Under the pieces are notes generated by a model. It was not told the origin of the DNA, made no database searches, and saw only the letters and a list, made by a program, of their open reading frames with translations. From Sphaerotilus sulfidivorans (GTDB taxonomy: Bacteria > Pseudomonadota > Gammaproteobacteria > Burkholderiales > Burkholderiaceae_C): a stretch of DNA of 64,000 nucleotides. The DNA is taken from NCBI RefSeq assembly GCF_013426975.1, contig NZ_JACCPY010000013.1:1-64000 (forward strand), read 5' to 3'. The stretch's first letter is position 1. Each line of letters begins with the position of its first letter. Of the stretch, positions 26,570 through 38,008 are shown in pieces. A program made the position numbers and the translations under genes.

Positions 26570-26964
26570 AGCGCACCCCTTCCTCCGCGGTTTCCCTCGC
26601 GGTCTCCCTGGCTGCCCTGCCGCTGATGCTCTCGGTGCTGGCCGCGCCGGCCCTGGCCAAGCTGCCGCCGCTGTCCGAGGAGGCCAAGGCCAAGGCCGAG
26701 GAGACCAAGGCCCGCGGCGCGCACGGCGACAAGGTCGCTGCCTACAAGCTCTGCCTGGCGATGGACAAGGTCGCCGCGGACTACCGCGCCCGCGCCCGGA
26801 GCGCCGGCAAGGAGGTCCGCCCGGCCACCGAGACGCCGCCCTGCACCGATCCGGGCGCCTTCGTGCCCGCGCCGGCGGCAGCCGCCTCGGCGCCGGCCGT
26901 GCCGGTGGCAGCGGCAGCGGTGGCTGCTCCGGCTGCGCCGGTGGCCGCTGCCAGCAAGCCCTGA
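26566..26964 (+). CDS. Small exported protein, formate operon
   Basis: The 132-residue protein has a clear signal peptide (MKRTPSSAVSLAVSLAALPL...APALA). A mature part follows with a charged helix (LSEEAKAKAEETKARGAHGDK), two Cys (LCLAMDKV and PPCTDPG) and an Ala/Pro/Val-rich tail. The start overlaps the gamma-subunit stop by ATGA, so translation is coupled. No domain recognised; the conserved position suggests a periplasmic helper of the dehydrogenase. Confidence 0.75.
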   Translation: MKRTPSSAVSLAVSLAALPLMLSVLAAPALAKLPPLSEEAKAKAEETKARGAHGDKVAAYKLCLAMDKVAADYRARARSAGKEVRPATETPPCTDPGAFVPAPAAAASAPAVPVAAAAVAAPAAPVAAASKP

Positions 26965-26997
26965 TCCCGCGTCCTTCGCTGTCCGGAGCCCTCTGCC

Positions 26998-27924
26998 ATG
27001 CCCGCCCTGTCGCACGCGCTGCCTGATCCTGCCGGGGTGCAGCCGGCCGTTCCCTCGGCCCCGGTTCCGGTCGCGCCGCGCATGACCGACGCGCGGCTGC
27101 CGCTGCTGCGCGAGATCGAGGTGATGGACGAATACGGCGTGCGTCGCACGATCGCGATTCCGGCCGAGCAGGCGCTGACCGTCTTCGTCGACCGCCGCGA
27201 GCTGGTCACGCTGATGACGCTGGGCGCGATGCCCGAGCTGCTGGTGCTGGGCTGGCTGCGCAACCAGCGCCTGATCGCCTCGCCCGACGAGATCGAGTCG
27301 ATCACCGTCGACTGGGAGGTCGGCGCGGCGGCGGTGCGCACCCGCGCCGGCATCGCCGATCTGGACGCGCGCACCGGCCGCCGGGTGGTCACCACCGGCT
27401 GCGGGCAGGGCACCGTCTTCGGCGACCTGATGGCGCAGGTCGACGGCATCCGGCTGCCGGCGCCCGAGCAGGCGCGCCTGCGCCAGGGCGCGCTGGTGGC
27501 GATGCTCGAGACGATGCGCCAGACCGACAGCATCCACCGCCGCGCCGGCTCGGTGCACGGCTGCGCGCTGTTCTCGGCCGACGGCCGCGAGCGGCTGATG
27601 TTCGTCGAGGATGTCGGCCGCCACAACGCGATCGACACCATTTCCGGCTGGATGGCGCTGCACGGCATCGACGGCGGCGACAAGGTCTTCTACACCACCG
27701 GCCGGCTGACCAGCGAGATGGTGATGAAGTCGGCGCACATGGGCGTGCCGATCATCGTCTCGCGCAACGGCGTGACCCAGATGGGCCACGACCTGGCCGC
27801 GCGCCTGGGCATGACGCTGTTCGGTCGCGCCGCCAACCGGCATTTCCTCTGCTACACCGGCTTCGATCGCTTCGACTCCGAGCCGGAGCCGCAGCGCGCG
27901 CCGGTGCGGGTCGTTGCCGGCTGA
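26998..27924 (+). CDS. fdhD: Formate dehydrogenase sulfur-carrier protein FdhD
   Basis: FdhD moves sulfur from IscS to the bis-MGD cofactor, which is required for formate dehydrogenase activity. The 308-residue product has the family blocks LREIEVMDEYGVRRTIAIP, TTGCGQGTVFGDL, SIHRRAGSVHGCALFSADG and VEDVGRHNAIDTI, ending with VSRNGVTQMG. In the mobile loop usually read as CxxC only one Cys is seen (TTGCGQG), as in many relatives. It lies 33 bases after the small exported protein gene, as the last gene of the plus arm. Confidence 0.94.
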   Translation: MPALSHALPDPAGVQPAVPSAPVPVAPRMTDARLPLLREIEVMDEYGVRRTIAIPAEQALTVFVDRRELVTLMTLGAMPELLVLGWLRNQRLIASPDEIESITVDWEVGAAAVRTRAGIADLDARTGRRVVTTGCGQGTVFGDLMAQVDGIRLPAPEQARLRQGALVAMLETMRQTDSIHRRAGSVHGCALFSADGRERLMFVEDVGRHNAIDTISGWMALHGIDGGDKVFYTTGRLTSEMVMKSAHMGVPIIVSRNGVTQMGHDLAARLGMTLFGRAANRHFLCYTGFDRFDSEPEPQRAPVRVVAG

Positions 27925-27984
27925 TCCGGTCGCCGGCCTGCGCTACAGTGCGGCGGCCCACGCGCTGCCTGCTGTCTGCCGCCC

Positions 27985-29402
<1,418 letters not shown>

Positions 29403-29406
<4 letters not shown>

Positions 29407-31400
29407 CGGCCGTGCGCGCGGCCGGCGCCGGCTCGATCCGCACCCGGCTGCTGGCGCTGACGCTGGTGCCGCTGCTGGGCGTGCTGCCGCTGCTCGGGCT
29501 GATCCTGCTGCTGTGGGGCAACCAGGCCATCGACCTGCTGCTCTCGGGCCGGGTGCGCGCCGACCTGGCGGTCGCGCAGGGCTATTTCGACCGGGTGCAG
29601 GCGGAGGTCGGCAGCGGCACGCAGGCGGTGGCCAGCTCGCATCGGCTGGTGCGCACGCTGGCGCTGACGCTGCCGGCCGAGCGCGAGACGGCGCTGGCCG
29701 CGCTGCTGGCGCGCGAGCAGGTCCGGCACCGGCTCGATTTCCTGCGCATGCTGCCGCCGCAGGCGCCCGAGGCGGTGGCCGCGGCCGGTGCTGCCTCGGG
29801 CGCCGCGGCCGCCGAGGCGGTGGTGGCGGTGATGGAGGCTGCGCAGCTCGAGGCGCTGGCGCCGGGTCTGGCCGAGCGTGCGCACATCGCGCTGGTCGAC
29901 TCCGACGGTGCGGTCCCGAGCGACCGGGTCACCGAATCGCGCGGCCTGGTGCTGATCGCGCAGGCGCGCATCGAGAACGCCGCCGGCGCCACGATCGGCT
30001 GGCTGCAGGGCGGCGTGCTGCTCAACCGCAATCTGGGCGTCATCGACCACATCAACCGGATCGTCTATCCGGACGGCGCGCTGGCCTTCGGCAGCCAGGG
30101 CACCGCGACGCTCTTCCTCGACGACGTGCGCATCAGCACCAATGTGCGGCTGTTCGGCGACCCGCAGGCCGAGCGTGCGGTCGGCACCCGGGTGTCGGCG
30201 GCGGTGCGCGAGGCGGTGCTCGGGCGCGGCGAGACCTGGCTGGGGCGCGCCTTCGTCGTCAAGGACTGGTATGTCTCGGGCTATCTGCCGCTGGCGGACG
30301 CCAGCGGCCGGCGGGTCGGCATGCTGTATGTCGGCTTTCTCGAGCGGCCCTTCGTGGTGGTGAAGTACGCGGTGCTGGCCGGCATCGGGCTGCTGTTCTT
30401 CGTGGTGATGCTGCTGGCGGCCTGGTGGTCGCTGCGCTCGGCCGCGCGCATCTTCCGCCCGCTCGAGCGCATGACCGAGACGATGCAGCGGGTCGAGTCC
30501 GGCCAGGCGGCGCGGGTCGGGCCGCTGCAGGCCGACGGCGAGATCGACCGGCTCGGCGCCACGCTCGACCATCTGCTCGACACGGTCGACGACAAGACCC
30601 GCGCGCTGCAGCGCTGGGGCGAGGAGCTTGATGCCAAGGTGGCCGAGCGCACCGCGGCGCTGCAGGCCGCGCAGCAGCAGCTGGTGCGCAGCGAGCGCCT
30701 GGCCACGATCGGCCAGCTCGCGGCCAGCATCGCGCACGAGATCAACAATCCGATCGCGGTCATCCAGGGCAATCTCGACCTGCTGCAGATGACGCTGGGC
30801 GAGGCCGCCGCGCCCGCCCGCGACGAGATCCGGCTGATCGACGGCCAGGTCGAGCGCATGCGCCTGATCGTCGCGCAGCTGCTGCAGCAGGCCCGGCCGA
30901 ACGAGTACGCCGGCTATGCCGAGGCGCTCGATCCGGCCGAGGTGCTGCAGGCCAGCCTGGTGCTGGTGCGCCATCTGCTCGAGCGGGCGCAGGTGAGGCT
31001 GTTGCTGCGTGCGTCGCCCGGCGCGACCCCGCCGGTCATGATCAACCGCCAGGAGCTGCAGCAGGTGCTGATCAACCTGATCGTCAACGCCACCCAGGCG
31101 ATGCAGGAGCAGGGCGAGACCGGACCGGCGCGCGAGCTGGACATCGCGGTGCGCCACGAGGCCGGCCGGGTGCTGCTGGAGGTGAGCGACTCCGGCCCCG
31201 GCCTGAGCGAGGCGGTGCGCGCGACGCTGTTCCAGCCCTTCTTCACCACCCGGCGCGACGGCAACGGCCTGGGCCTGTGGATCAGCCGCGGCCTGCTCGA
31301 GCGCTACGGCGGCGAGCTGCGTGCCGCCAACCGGCCCGAGGGACAGGATGCCGCCCGCGGCGCGGTGTTCACCATCGATCTGCCCGCAGCCGAGGTGTGA
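29403..31400 (+). CDS. Cache-domain sensor histidine kinase
   Basis: The 665-residue membrane kinase is the partner of the regulator it overlaps (GTGA, 29403-29406; GAGG 4 bases before GTG). An ATG at 29385 is the other possible start. Helices lie at about 16-40 and 325-350, enclosing a periplasmic sensor of the double-Cache type (HIALVDSDGAVPSDRV, WYVSGYLPLADASGRRVGML). A HAMP-like linker, a coiled coil and the DHp helix with His445 (SIAHEINNPIAV) follow. The ATPase domain has INLIVNATQAM, SDSGPGL and GLGLWIS. It probably senses a small organic molecule; the ligand is unknown. Confidence 0.92.
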
Positions 31401-31512
31401 GGTCGCGGATGGAAGTGGAAAAATCGCTCAGGTACCATGGCGGCAGTGGCAGGATGATGTCCGTCGATTCGGGCCGCCGTGTCCGATGTTCCATCTGCAG
31501 GGAAAAAGACCG

Positions 31513-33024
31513 ATGAGCCGTTCCATCCATCCCGCCGGTGCGCCGGCCTATGCCGATCTCGAGGCGCGTTTCCAGCGCCTGTACCGTCTCGAGCATCTCG
31601 GCGCGATCGCCGGCTGGGACCAGGCCGCCAACATGCCCCCGAAGGGCAACGAGGCCCGCGCGGCCGCGATGGCCGAGCTCGAGACGCTGATGCATGCCCA
31701 GCGCACCGACCCGGCGCTGCGCGATCTGCTGGCGCGCGCCGAGGACGAGCCGCTCTCGGACGACCAGCGCGCCAACCTGCGCGAGATGCGCCGCGACTGG
31801 CTCGCCGCCAACGCGCTGCCCTCCGCGCTGGTCGAGCGCCGCGCGCTGGCCACCGCGCGCTGCGAGCATGCCTGGCGCACGCAGCGTCCGGCCAACGACT
31901 GGGCCGGCTTCGTCGAGAACTTCCGTCCGGTGGTGCAGGTCGCCCGCGAGGAGGCGATGCATCTGGCCGAGGCCACCGGTCTCGCGCCCTACGACGCGCT
32001 GCTCGACCGCTTCGAGCCGGGCATGACCGGTGCTGAGGTCGAGCGCGTCTTCGGCGACCTGCGCGCCTGGCTGCCGGGCCTGATCCGCCAGGTGCGCGAG
32101 CGCCAGCAGGCCGAGCCGCCGGTGATCCGGCCGGTCGGCCCCTTTCCGCTCGCGCAGCAGAAGGCGATCAGCCTGGCGGTGATGCGCCGCCTCGACTTCG
32201 ACTTCGAGGGCGGCCGGCTCGACGAGAGCACACATCCCTTTTCCGGCGGCGTGCCCGAGGATGTGCGGCTGACCACCCGCTACCGCCTCGACGACCTGAT
32301 GCAGAGCCTGATGGGCACGGTCCACGAGACCGGCCATGCCCGCTACGAACAGAACCTGCCGCGCGAGTGGCTGGGCCAGCCGCTCGCGCGTGCGCGCTCC
32401 TACGGCCTGCACGAGAGCCAGAGCCTGTCCTTCGAGATGCAGCTGGGGGCCCATCCCGGCTTCGTCGCGCAGCTGGTGCCGCTGCTGGTCGAGCATTTCG
32501 GCGCGCAGCCGGCCTTCGAGGCCGAGAACCTGGCGCGCATGGTCACGCGGGTCGAGCCCGGCCTGATCCGGGTCGATGCCGACGAGGTGACCTATCCGGC
32601 GCATGTCATCCTGCGCTTCGAGATCGAGCGCGCGCTGATCGAGGGCGTGATCGACATCGACGACATCCCGGCGCTGTGGGACGAGAAGATGATGCTCTGG
32701 CTGGGCCGCGATACCCGCGGCGATTTCCGCGACGGCCCGATGCAGGACGTGCACTGGCCCTCGGGTCTGTTCGGCTACTTTCCCTGCTACACGCTGGGCG
32801 CGATGTATGCGGCGCAGTGGTTCGCGACGATGCGCCGCCAGATGCCCGACCTGGACGCGCGCATCGCGGCGGGCGACCTCGCGCCGGTCTTCGACTGGCT
32901 GCACGATCATGTCTGGCGCCAGGGCGCACGCTGGACGACGCCCGAACTCACCCGGCGCGCCAGCGGCGAGACGCTGAACCCGGCGCATTTCCGCGCGCAT
33001 CTCGAGCGGCGCTACTTGGGCTGA
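31513..33024 (+). CDS. M32-family metallo-carboxypeptidase
   Basis: The 503-residue cytoplasmic enzyme removes C-terminal residues (carboxypeptidase Taq family). The zinc motif HETGH is at 271-275 (GTVHETGHARYEQ), followed by the family block GLHESQSLSFEMQ with a third ligand Glu and the DEVTYPAHVILRFEIE segment. The end GYFPCYTLGAMYAAQ is also typical. Length is standard. The ATG at 31513 is preferred over an upstream in-frame start in the intergenic region. It stands alone after the kinase gene. Confidence 0.93.
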   Translation: MSRSIHPAGAPAYADLEARFQRLYRLEHLGAIAGWDQAANMPPKGNEARAAAMAELETLMHAQRTDPALRDLLARAEDEPLSDDQRANLREMRRDWLAANALPSALVERRALATARCEHAWRTQRPANDWAGFVENFRPVVQVAREEAMHLAEATGLAPYDALLDRFEPGMTGAEVERVFGDLRAWLPGLIRQVRERQQAEPPVIRPVGPFPLAQQKAISLAVMRRLDFDFEGGRLDESTHPFSGGVPEDVRLTTRYRLDDLMQSLMGTVHETGHARYEQNLPREWLGQPLARARSYGLHESQSLSFEMQLGAHPGFVAQLVPLLVEHFGAQPAFEAENLARMVTRVEPGLIRVDADEVTYPAHVILRFEIERALIEGVIDIDDIPALWDEKMMLWLGRDTRGDFRDGPMQDVHWPSGLFGYFPCYTLGAMYAAQWFATMRRQMPDLDARIAAGDLAPVFDWLHDHVWRQGARWTTPELTRRASGETLNPAHFRAHLERRYLG

Positions 33025-33237
33025 CGCTGCTCTGACGGGTTTCTGACGAAGGGCTGACATCGGGCTGGAATCGCCGATCTTGACGCCAGATGATGTCGAG
33101 ATAGGTGTTTACCCTGGGTTTGTAGCGTGGCCGGGATTGTGACGAATCCTTGCAGCACCGCCACCTATCATCCGCCGCGACGCTCTCGTTCCAACCTTTC
33201 GGACACCGCCCGGCAACGGCAGCGGTCGGCCCTTCCC

Positions 33238-33564
33238 ATGTCTTCCGATGTCTACCGGCGCATCCAGCGCCATCCCAAGTTCCAGGAGCTGGTGCAGCGG
33301 CGCAGCAGCTTTTCCTGGCAGCTGTCCTTCCTCGTTCTGGGCCTGTTCTACGGCTTCATCCTGCTGGTTGCCTTCAACCCGGGGCTGATGGCGATGCGCC
33401 TGGGCGGGGAGAACTCGGTCATCACCTTCGGGCCGGTGGCCATCCTGTCGATGTTCGTGCTGTTCTGGGCGCTGACCGCGGTCTACGTCCGGCGCGCCAA
33501 CGGCGAGTTCGACGACCTGACCCGCGAGCTGATCGAAGACGCCACCCAGGGAGGCCGCAAGTGA
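33238..33564 (+). CDS. yjcH: DUF485 inner-membrane protein YjcH
   Basis: The 108-residue protein has two membrane helices ([18 protein letters not shown] and [18 protein letters not shown]) framed by the DUF485 start [20 protein letters not shown] and the end [15 protein letters not shown]. It is nearly always encoded just before actP and is thought to assist the acetate permease. The stop overlaps the actP start (TGATG at 33562-33566). The 213 bases upstream may hold a promoter (TTGACG at 33080 with a weak TAGGTG 16 bases on). Confidence 0.92.
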   Translation: MSSDVYRRIQRHPKFQELVQRRSSFSWQLSFLVLGLFYGFILLVAFNPGLMAMRLGGENSVITFGPVAILSMFVLFWALTAVYVRRANGEFDDLTRELIEDATQGGRK

Positions 33565-35252
33565 TGCTCCGCATGACGAAGTCCTCGCTGGCCCGTCTGG
33601 GCCTGGCCCTGCCGGCGCTGCTGCTGTCGGGGGCCGCGCTGGCCGCCGGCGATCCGATCGCCGCCGCCGAGAAGCAGCCGCTGAACCTGCATGCCATCGG
33701 CATGTTCCTGGTCTTCGTGGCGTTCACGATGGGCGTCACCTTCTGGGCCTCGAACCGCACCAAGTCGGCCTCGGACTTCTACACCGCCGGTGGCGGCATC
33801 ACCGGCTTCCAGAACGGCCTGGCGATCGCCGGCGACTACATGTCGGCGGCCACGCTGCTGGGCCTGACCGCGCTGGTCTACGGCTCGGGTCTGGACGGCT
33901 ACATCTACGCGCTGTGCTTCTTTGCCGGCTGGCCGATCATCCTGTTCCTGATGGCCGAGCGGCTGCGCAACCTGGGTCGCTTCACCTTCGCCGACATCAC
34001 CTCCTACCGGCTCGACCAGGGCAAGGTGCGCACGATGGCGGCGATCGGCTCGCTGACCGTGGTCTGCTTCTACCTGATCGCGCAGATGGTGGGCGCGGGC
34101 CAGCTGATCAAGCTGCTGTTCGGCCTGGACTACAACATCGCGGTGGTGGCGGTCGGCGCGCTGATGATCGTCTACGTCATCAAGGGCGGCATGCTGGCCA
34201 CCACCTGGGTGCAGATCATCAAGGCCTGCCTGCTGATGGCGGGCGGCACGCTGGTGATGCTGCTGGCGATGAGCCAGTTCGGCTTCAGCTACACCACCGT
34301 GGTCGAGAAGGCCGTGGCCGCGCACAAGAGCGGCTGGTCGATGATGAGTCCGGGCAAGCTGATTCCCGATCCGGTGACCGCGGTGTCGCTGGCGCTGGGC
34401 CTGATGTTCGGCACCGCCGGCCTGCCGCACATCCTGATGCGCTTCTTCACCGTGACGAACGCCAAGGAGGCGCGCAAGTCGGTGCTGTACGCCTCGGGCT
34501 TCATCGCCTACTTCTTCAACGTCATCTTCCTGATGGGCCTGTGCGCCATCCTGATCGTCGGCCAGAACCCCGAGTTCTTCGAGGGCGGCCAGGTCGGCGG
34601 CAAGCTGGTGGGCGGCGGCAACATGGTGGCGATGCACCTGGCCAAGGCGGTCGGCGGCAACCTGCTGCTGGGCTTCCTGGCGGCGGTGGCCTTCGCGACC
34701 ATCCTGGCGGTGGTGGCCGGCCTGGCGCTGGCCGGTGCCTCCTCGATCTCGCATGACCTGTATGCCCGCGTCATCATGAAGGGCCAGGCCAAGGAAGAGG
34801 ACGAGATGCGTGTCTCGCGCTTCGCCACCCTGGCGCTGGGCGTGATCGCGGTGGTCCTGGGCATCGCCTTCGAGAAGCAGAACGTTGCCTTCATGGTGGG
34901 CCTGGCCTTCGGCATCGCCGCGTCGAGCAACTTCCCCGTGCTGATCCTGTCGATGTACTGGAAGGGCCTGACCACCCGCGGCGCGCTGGCCGGCGGCTAC
35001 ATCGGCCTGGCGCTGGCGGTCACGCTGGTCGTGCTGTCGAAGTCGGTGTGGGTCACGGTGCTGGGCAATCCGGCTCCGCTGTTCCCGTACGAGCAGCCGG
35101 CGCTGTTCTCGATGCCGGTCGCCTTCCTGATCTGCATCGTCGTCTCGAAGCTGGACCGCAGCGCGGCCGCGAAGAAGGAACTCGCTGCCTTCGACGACCA
35201 GTTCGTCCGGGCCCAGACCGGCTACGGCGCCGCGGCGGCCTCGAACCACTGA
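33564..35252 (+). CDS. actP: Acetate/glycolate:sodium symporter ActP
   Basis: The 562-residue member of the sodium:solute symporter family takes up acetate and similar small monocarboxylates. It begins with a signal-like helix ([16 protein letters not shown]) and has about 13 further helices. Family blocks include [55 protein letters not shown] and [17 protein letters not shown]. The ATG at 33564 shares its first base with the yjcH stop. A strong terminator follows at 35307. Confidence 0.95.
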   Translation: MLRMTKSSLARLGLALPALLLSGAALAAGDPIAAAEKQPLNLHAIGMFLVFVAFTMGVTFWASNRTKSASDFYTAGGGITGFQNGLAIAGDYMSAATLLGLTALVYGSGLDGYIYALCFFAGWPIILFLMAERLRNLGRFTFADITSYRLDQGKVRTMAAIGSLTVVCFYLIAQMVGAGQLIKLLFGLDYNIAVVAVGALMIVYVIKGGMLATTWVQIIKACLLMAGGTLVMLLAMSQFGFSYTTVVEKAVAAHKSGWSMMSPGKLIPDPVTAVSLALGLMFGTAGLPHILMRFFTVTNAKEARKSVLYASGFIAYFFNVIFLMGLCAILIVGQNPEFFEGGQVGGKLVGGGNMVAMHLAKAVGGNLLLGFLAAVAFATILAVVAGLALAGASSISHDLYARVIMKGQAKEEDEMRVSRFATLALGVIAVVLGIAFEKQNVAFMVGLAFGIAASSNFPVLILSMYWKGLTTRGALAGGYIGLALAVTLVVLSKSVWVTVLGNPAPLFPYEQPALFSMPVAFLICIVVSKLDRSAAAKKELAAFDDQFVRAQTGYGAAAASNH

Positions 35253-35306
35253 TTTCTGTACTGTGACCACAGTCTCCGGCGTCCCCTGACCGAGGACGCT
35301 TTCGAA

Positions 35307-35343
35307 ACGCCTCCGGCTCCTGCGGGCCGGGGGCGTCTTTTTT
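35307..35343 (+). terminator. Rho-independent terminator of yjcH-actP
   Basis: An 11-bp stem (ACGCCTCCGGC against GCCGGGGGCGT, one G-T pair) with an 8-base loop is followed directly by C and six T. It lies 55 bases after actP and 23 bases before the end of the convergent GTPase operon, so it may also work in the other direction. Confidence 0.9.
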
Positions 35344-35365
35344 GGGGTGCTCCGTACGTGGTGGA

Positions 35366-36034
35366 TCAGGTCGGCAGCGCGATGCTCCGCACCAGCCAGG
35401 CCAGCAGGCCCAGACAGGTCAGCAGGCCGGTGCCGCCGAGCAGCCCGATCCAGCGCTGACGCTGCCCGAGCGCATCGAGGTGTCGTTCGACGCGTGTCAG
35501 GGTGTCCGCCTGCTGCTTTTCCAAGGCGGCGAGCCGTTCGCCATGTCGGGAAAGATCGCTTTCGATGCGCGTGCAGGACTCGGTCATCTGGCGAGCCAGG
35601 GTCAGGCAGTCCGCCAGATCCTGCCCCGACTGCGTGGATTGCCGGTTCAGCGTGGCCAGTGCTCCGTTGGCCTGCTCCAGTGCGGCAGGTGTGCGGCCCA
35701 GTCCGGCTTCGACCAGATCGCCGAGCTGTTCGCTGGTCGAGCCGACGCTTTGCCGGACGCGGCGCAGCGCATCGTCGAAGGAGCGGCTGATTCCGGCCTG
35801 CACGGCTGGCAGATCCTCGTCCGCGGTGCGGCGGCACATGTCCTCCACCGCCTCGAGCCGGGCATCGATGCGCTCGACATGCTGGCGCAGCGGTGCCAGC
35901 GGCAGGTCCATGACACGACCCATGAGGTCGCGCAGTTCCTGTTCGCAGGATTCGATCGTCTGGAGGTCGGCGGAGGCAGGCAAGGGCGTGTTCATCGAGC
36001 AGGGTCGCAAGGGGGAAGGCGGGCGTTCAGGCAT
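35366..36034 (-). CDS. Coiled-coil protein with C-terminal membrane anchor, GTPase operon
   Basis: The 222-residue protein is a long Glu/Gln/Arg-rich helix (from about 30 to 190, e.g. RVMDLPLAPLRQHVERIDARL, LEKQQADTLTRVERHLDAL). It ends in one membrane segment (WIGLLGGTGLLTCLGLLAWLV) near the C terminus. No enzyme motif. The ATG at 36034 abuts the stop of the upstream GTPase gene (TGA-ATG), suggesting coupling; ATG at 35995 (MNTPLPASAD) is the other choice. It may tether the GTPases to the membrane. The family is not recognised. Confidence 0.72.
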   Translation of the reverse strand: MPERPPSPLRPCSMNTPLPASADLQTIESCEQELRDLMGRVMDLPLAPLRQHVERIDARLEAVEDMCRRTADEDLPAVQAGISRSFDDALRRVRQSVGSTSEQLGDLVEAGLGRTPAALEQANGALATLNRQSTQSGQDLADCLTLARQMTESCTRIESDLSRHGERLAALEKQQADTLTRVERHLDALGQRQRWIGLLGGTGLLTCLGLLAWLVRSIALPT

Positions 36035-38008
36035 TCAGATACTCAGCAGCACCTGGCGGCGCGCTGAAGACAGATCGATCATGGCCAGCAGCTCGAGCAG
36101 CTTTTCCGGTGCAGGCCGCTCCGGTGTGCGCAGCATCTCGCGGCGCTGCTGCAGCTCCTGCGCGTAGGCCGTCAGAAGAAAGGCGCGGATCTGGCGGCTG
36201 CGCTCCAGGTCTTCATCCAGCGTGCGGCTGGCGGCGGCGCGGCGGGTCGACAGCGCTGCCAGGGCGGAGTCGATCTCCTGGCGTTCGTCCCGGAGCTGCT
36301 CGACGGCCAGTCTCAGGCGAACCTCATCGGCCTGCAGCTGCTCGCATTCATGGTGCAGGGCCTGGCGACGCAGCTCGGCCTGGGCGGCCCAGGCCTCGCG
36401 TGCGAACCGGGCCGCCGCCGCGACTCCGCTGCGCATCGTGTCGATCATCTGGCGGCAGTCGTTCGCGAAATCGTTTGACAGCCGCGGGAAATACTCGGCC
36501 AGTCGGTAGCCCGACAGGCGTTCTCGCAGGGGCTGCTGCGTGTCGTCCAGGGCGCTGCGCAGTGCCGGGATCCGGGTCTCGAGACGTGGCTGAACGCCTT
36601 TCCAGAAGGCGGCGTCCAGGTGCGAGTCCTGACCGGGGCGCAGTCTCAGCACCTGTCGCACCAGATCCGAGGTGAACTCGTCCAGCAGCTCGCGCAGGTG
36701 CCGCGTGTGGGTTCCCAGGCCATCGACGTCGCGGATCGCGCTCGAGGCATCGAGCTGGTCCGTCATCTTGCCCAGCACGGAGAGGATGCTGACGGGCTCG
36801 TTGCGTGCCAGCATTCCCTCCAGCGCTCGTCGCGTGTCGACCAGATCGTCGTGCCGGGCTTCGGCCGCGTCGATGCGCGCCAGCAGCTGTGCCAGCCGCT
36901 CCTGCAGCTCAAGGCTCTCGCGCTCCATGCCGGCCAGACGAGCCTGGCGAATCCGCTGCACGGCAGCCTGGGTGTCGATGGCGCTGCGCAGTCGTGCGAC
37001 CGGACTGATGGCCGCCTGGATGTCGGCCAGCAGTTCCCGACGCAGGCCGGACACCACCGGCACCAGGGCCTGCCACAGCGGGTCGTGGTCGGCGCGTTCG
37101 CCAGCCTCTGCCCAGGATTGCCCGAATTCCAGCGGAAAGCATCGATGCTGCCGGGCTGCATCGGCCGAGAGATCCGGGATGAAGGTGCGAAGCTCCTGCA
37201 GCAGTCGCTCTCGGAAGAAGGCGGCGGTCAGCGCCGCTCCCTTGCCTGCGGCCAGATGTCCGCGTGCCGCCTCGCGTACCGACTGGGCCGTGTAGGTGTA
37301 GGTCGTCACGATGCGGAAGCGCTCGGGCATGAGCTGCCAGTCCTCGATGTCCGGCAGGCACAGCCCCTGCGGACGAAGGAAGGAGAGGTCGTCGCCCCGT
37401 CCGACCAGAAGGATGAGATCGGCATGAGGCAGGTAGCGTCGCGCGGTTGCGGTGACGTGCTCGGCCTCGACTTCGTCCCGTGGCTGGTCCCCCGGCAGGT
37501 CGAGCAGCCGGACCCGCGGGCCTTGGGCGACGCCGCTCTCGAAGCAGTCCGACGGAATCGCCACGCTCACCGGGCGGTCGGCCTGAAGATCGCGACGGCC
37601 CATGCGCTCGCGCAGCGCGCCCAGAGCCTCGGTCATCGCCTGATCGCTGTCGATCCGCTGTTCGCTGGCGGGGTGGTCGCGCTGCGGCACGCGCAGCCGC
37701 CAGCCGTGATCCGGCGAGCGCCGATACTCCATCGCGGTGGCGGTGGCCGACTGGCCCTGGGCCCGGCCTCCGCGCAGCACTTGCGAGACCCGAGCCAGCG
37801 CCTCGCCCCGCACGCCCATCAGATCCAGCAGCAGCGTGGTCTTGCCCACCTGCGTGCGGCCGAACACCGCCACGTAAGCCTCGCCTTGCTCGTCACCCCG
37901 GGACAGGCGGGTGCGCATGTCCTCGCTCAGGGTGTCGAGAAAGGCTCGGTGCCCGCGCAGTGCCCAGTCGAGCCGTTGCCGGTGCAGCGCGTCCCAGTGC
38001 GCGCTCAT
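36035..38008 (-). CDS. Dynamin-like GTPase, second of a pair
   Basis: The 657-residue protein has a P-loop GRTQVGKTT at 50-58 (FGRTQVGKTTLLLDLMG), a switch-type motif VRLLDLPGDQP and a segment ADLILLVGRGDD, as in dynamin-like and other large GTPases. From about 350 on it is dominated by helices and coiled coil (ERESLELQERLAQLLARIDA, RQALHHECEQLQADEVRLRL), the usual stalk of such proteins. No membrane helix. No clear NKxD motif was found. The start overlaps the upstream GTPase gene by ATGA (38005-38008). Paired bacterial dynamins act in membrane remodelling and, in the Eleos (LeoA/LeoBC) group, in phage defence; assignment here is by analogy. Confidence 0.78.
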   Translation of the reverse strand: MSAHWDALHRQRLDWALRGHRAFLDTLSEDMRTRLSRGDEQGEAYVAVFGRTQVGKTTLLLDLMGVRGEALARVSQVLRGGRAQGQSATATAMEYRRSPDHGWRLRVPQRDHPASEQRIDSDQAMTEALGALRERMGRRDLQADRPVSVAIPSDCFESGVAQGPRVRLLDLPGDQPRDEVEAEHVTATARRYLPHADLILLVGRGDDLSFLRPQGLCLPDIEDWQLMPERFRIVTTYTYTAQSVREAARGHLAAGKGAALTAAFFRERLLQELRTFIPDLSADAARQHRCFPLEFGQSWAEAGERADHDPLWQALVPVVSGLRRELLADIQAAISPVARLRSAIDTQAAVQRIRQARLAGMERESLELQERLAQLLARIDAAEARHDDLVDTRRALEGMLARNEPVSILSVLGKMTDQLDASSAIRDVDGLGTHTRHLRELLDEFTSDLVRQVLRLRPGQDSHLDAAFWKGVQPRLETRIPALRSALDDTQQPLRERLSGYRLAEYFPRLSNDFANDCRQMIDTMRSGVAAAARFAREAWAAQAELRRQALHHECEQLQADEVRLRLAVEQLRDERQEIDSALAALSTRRAAASRTLDEDLERSRQIRAFLLTAYAQELQQRREMLRTPERPAPEKLLELLAMIDLSSARRQVLLSI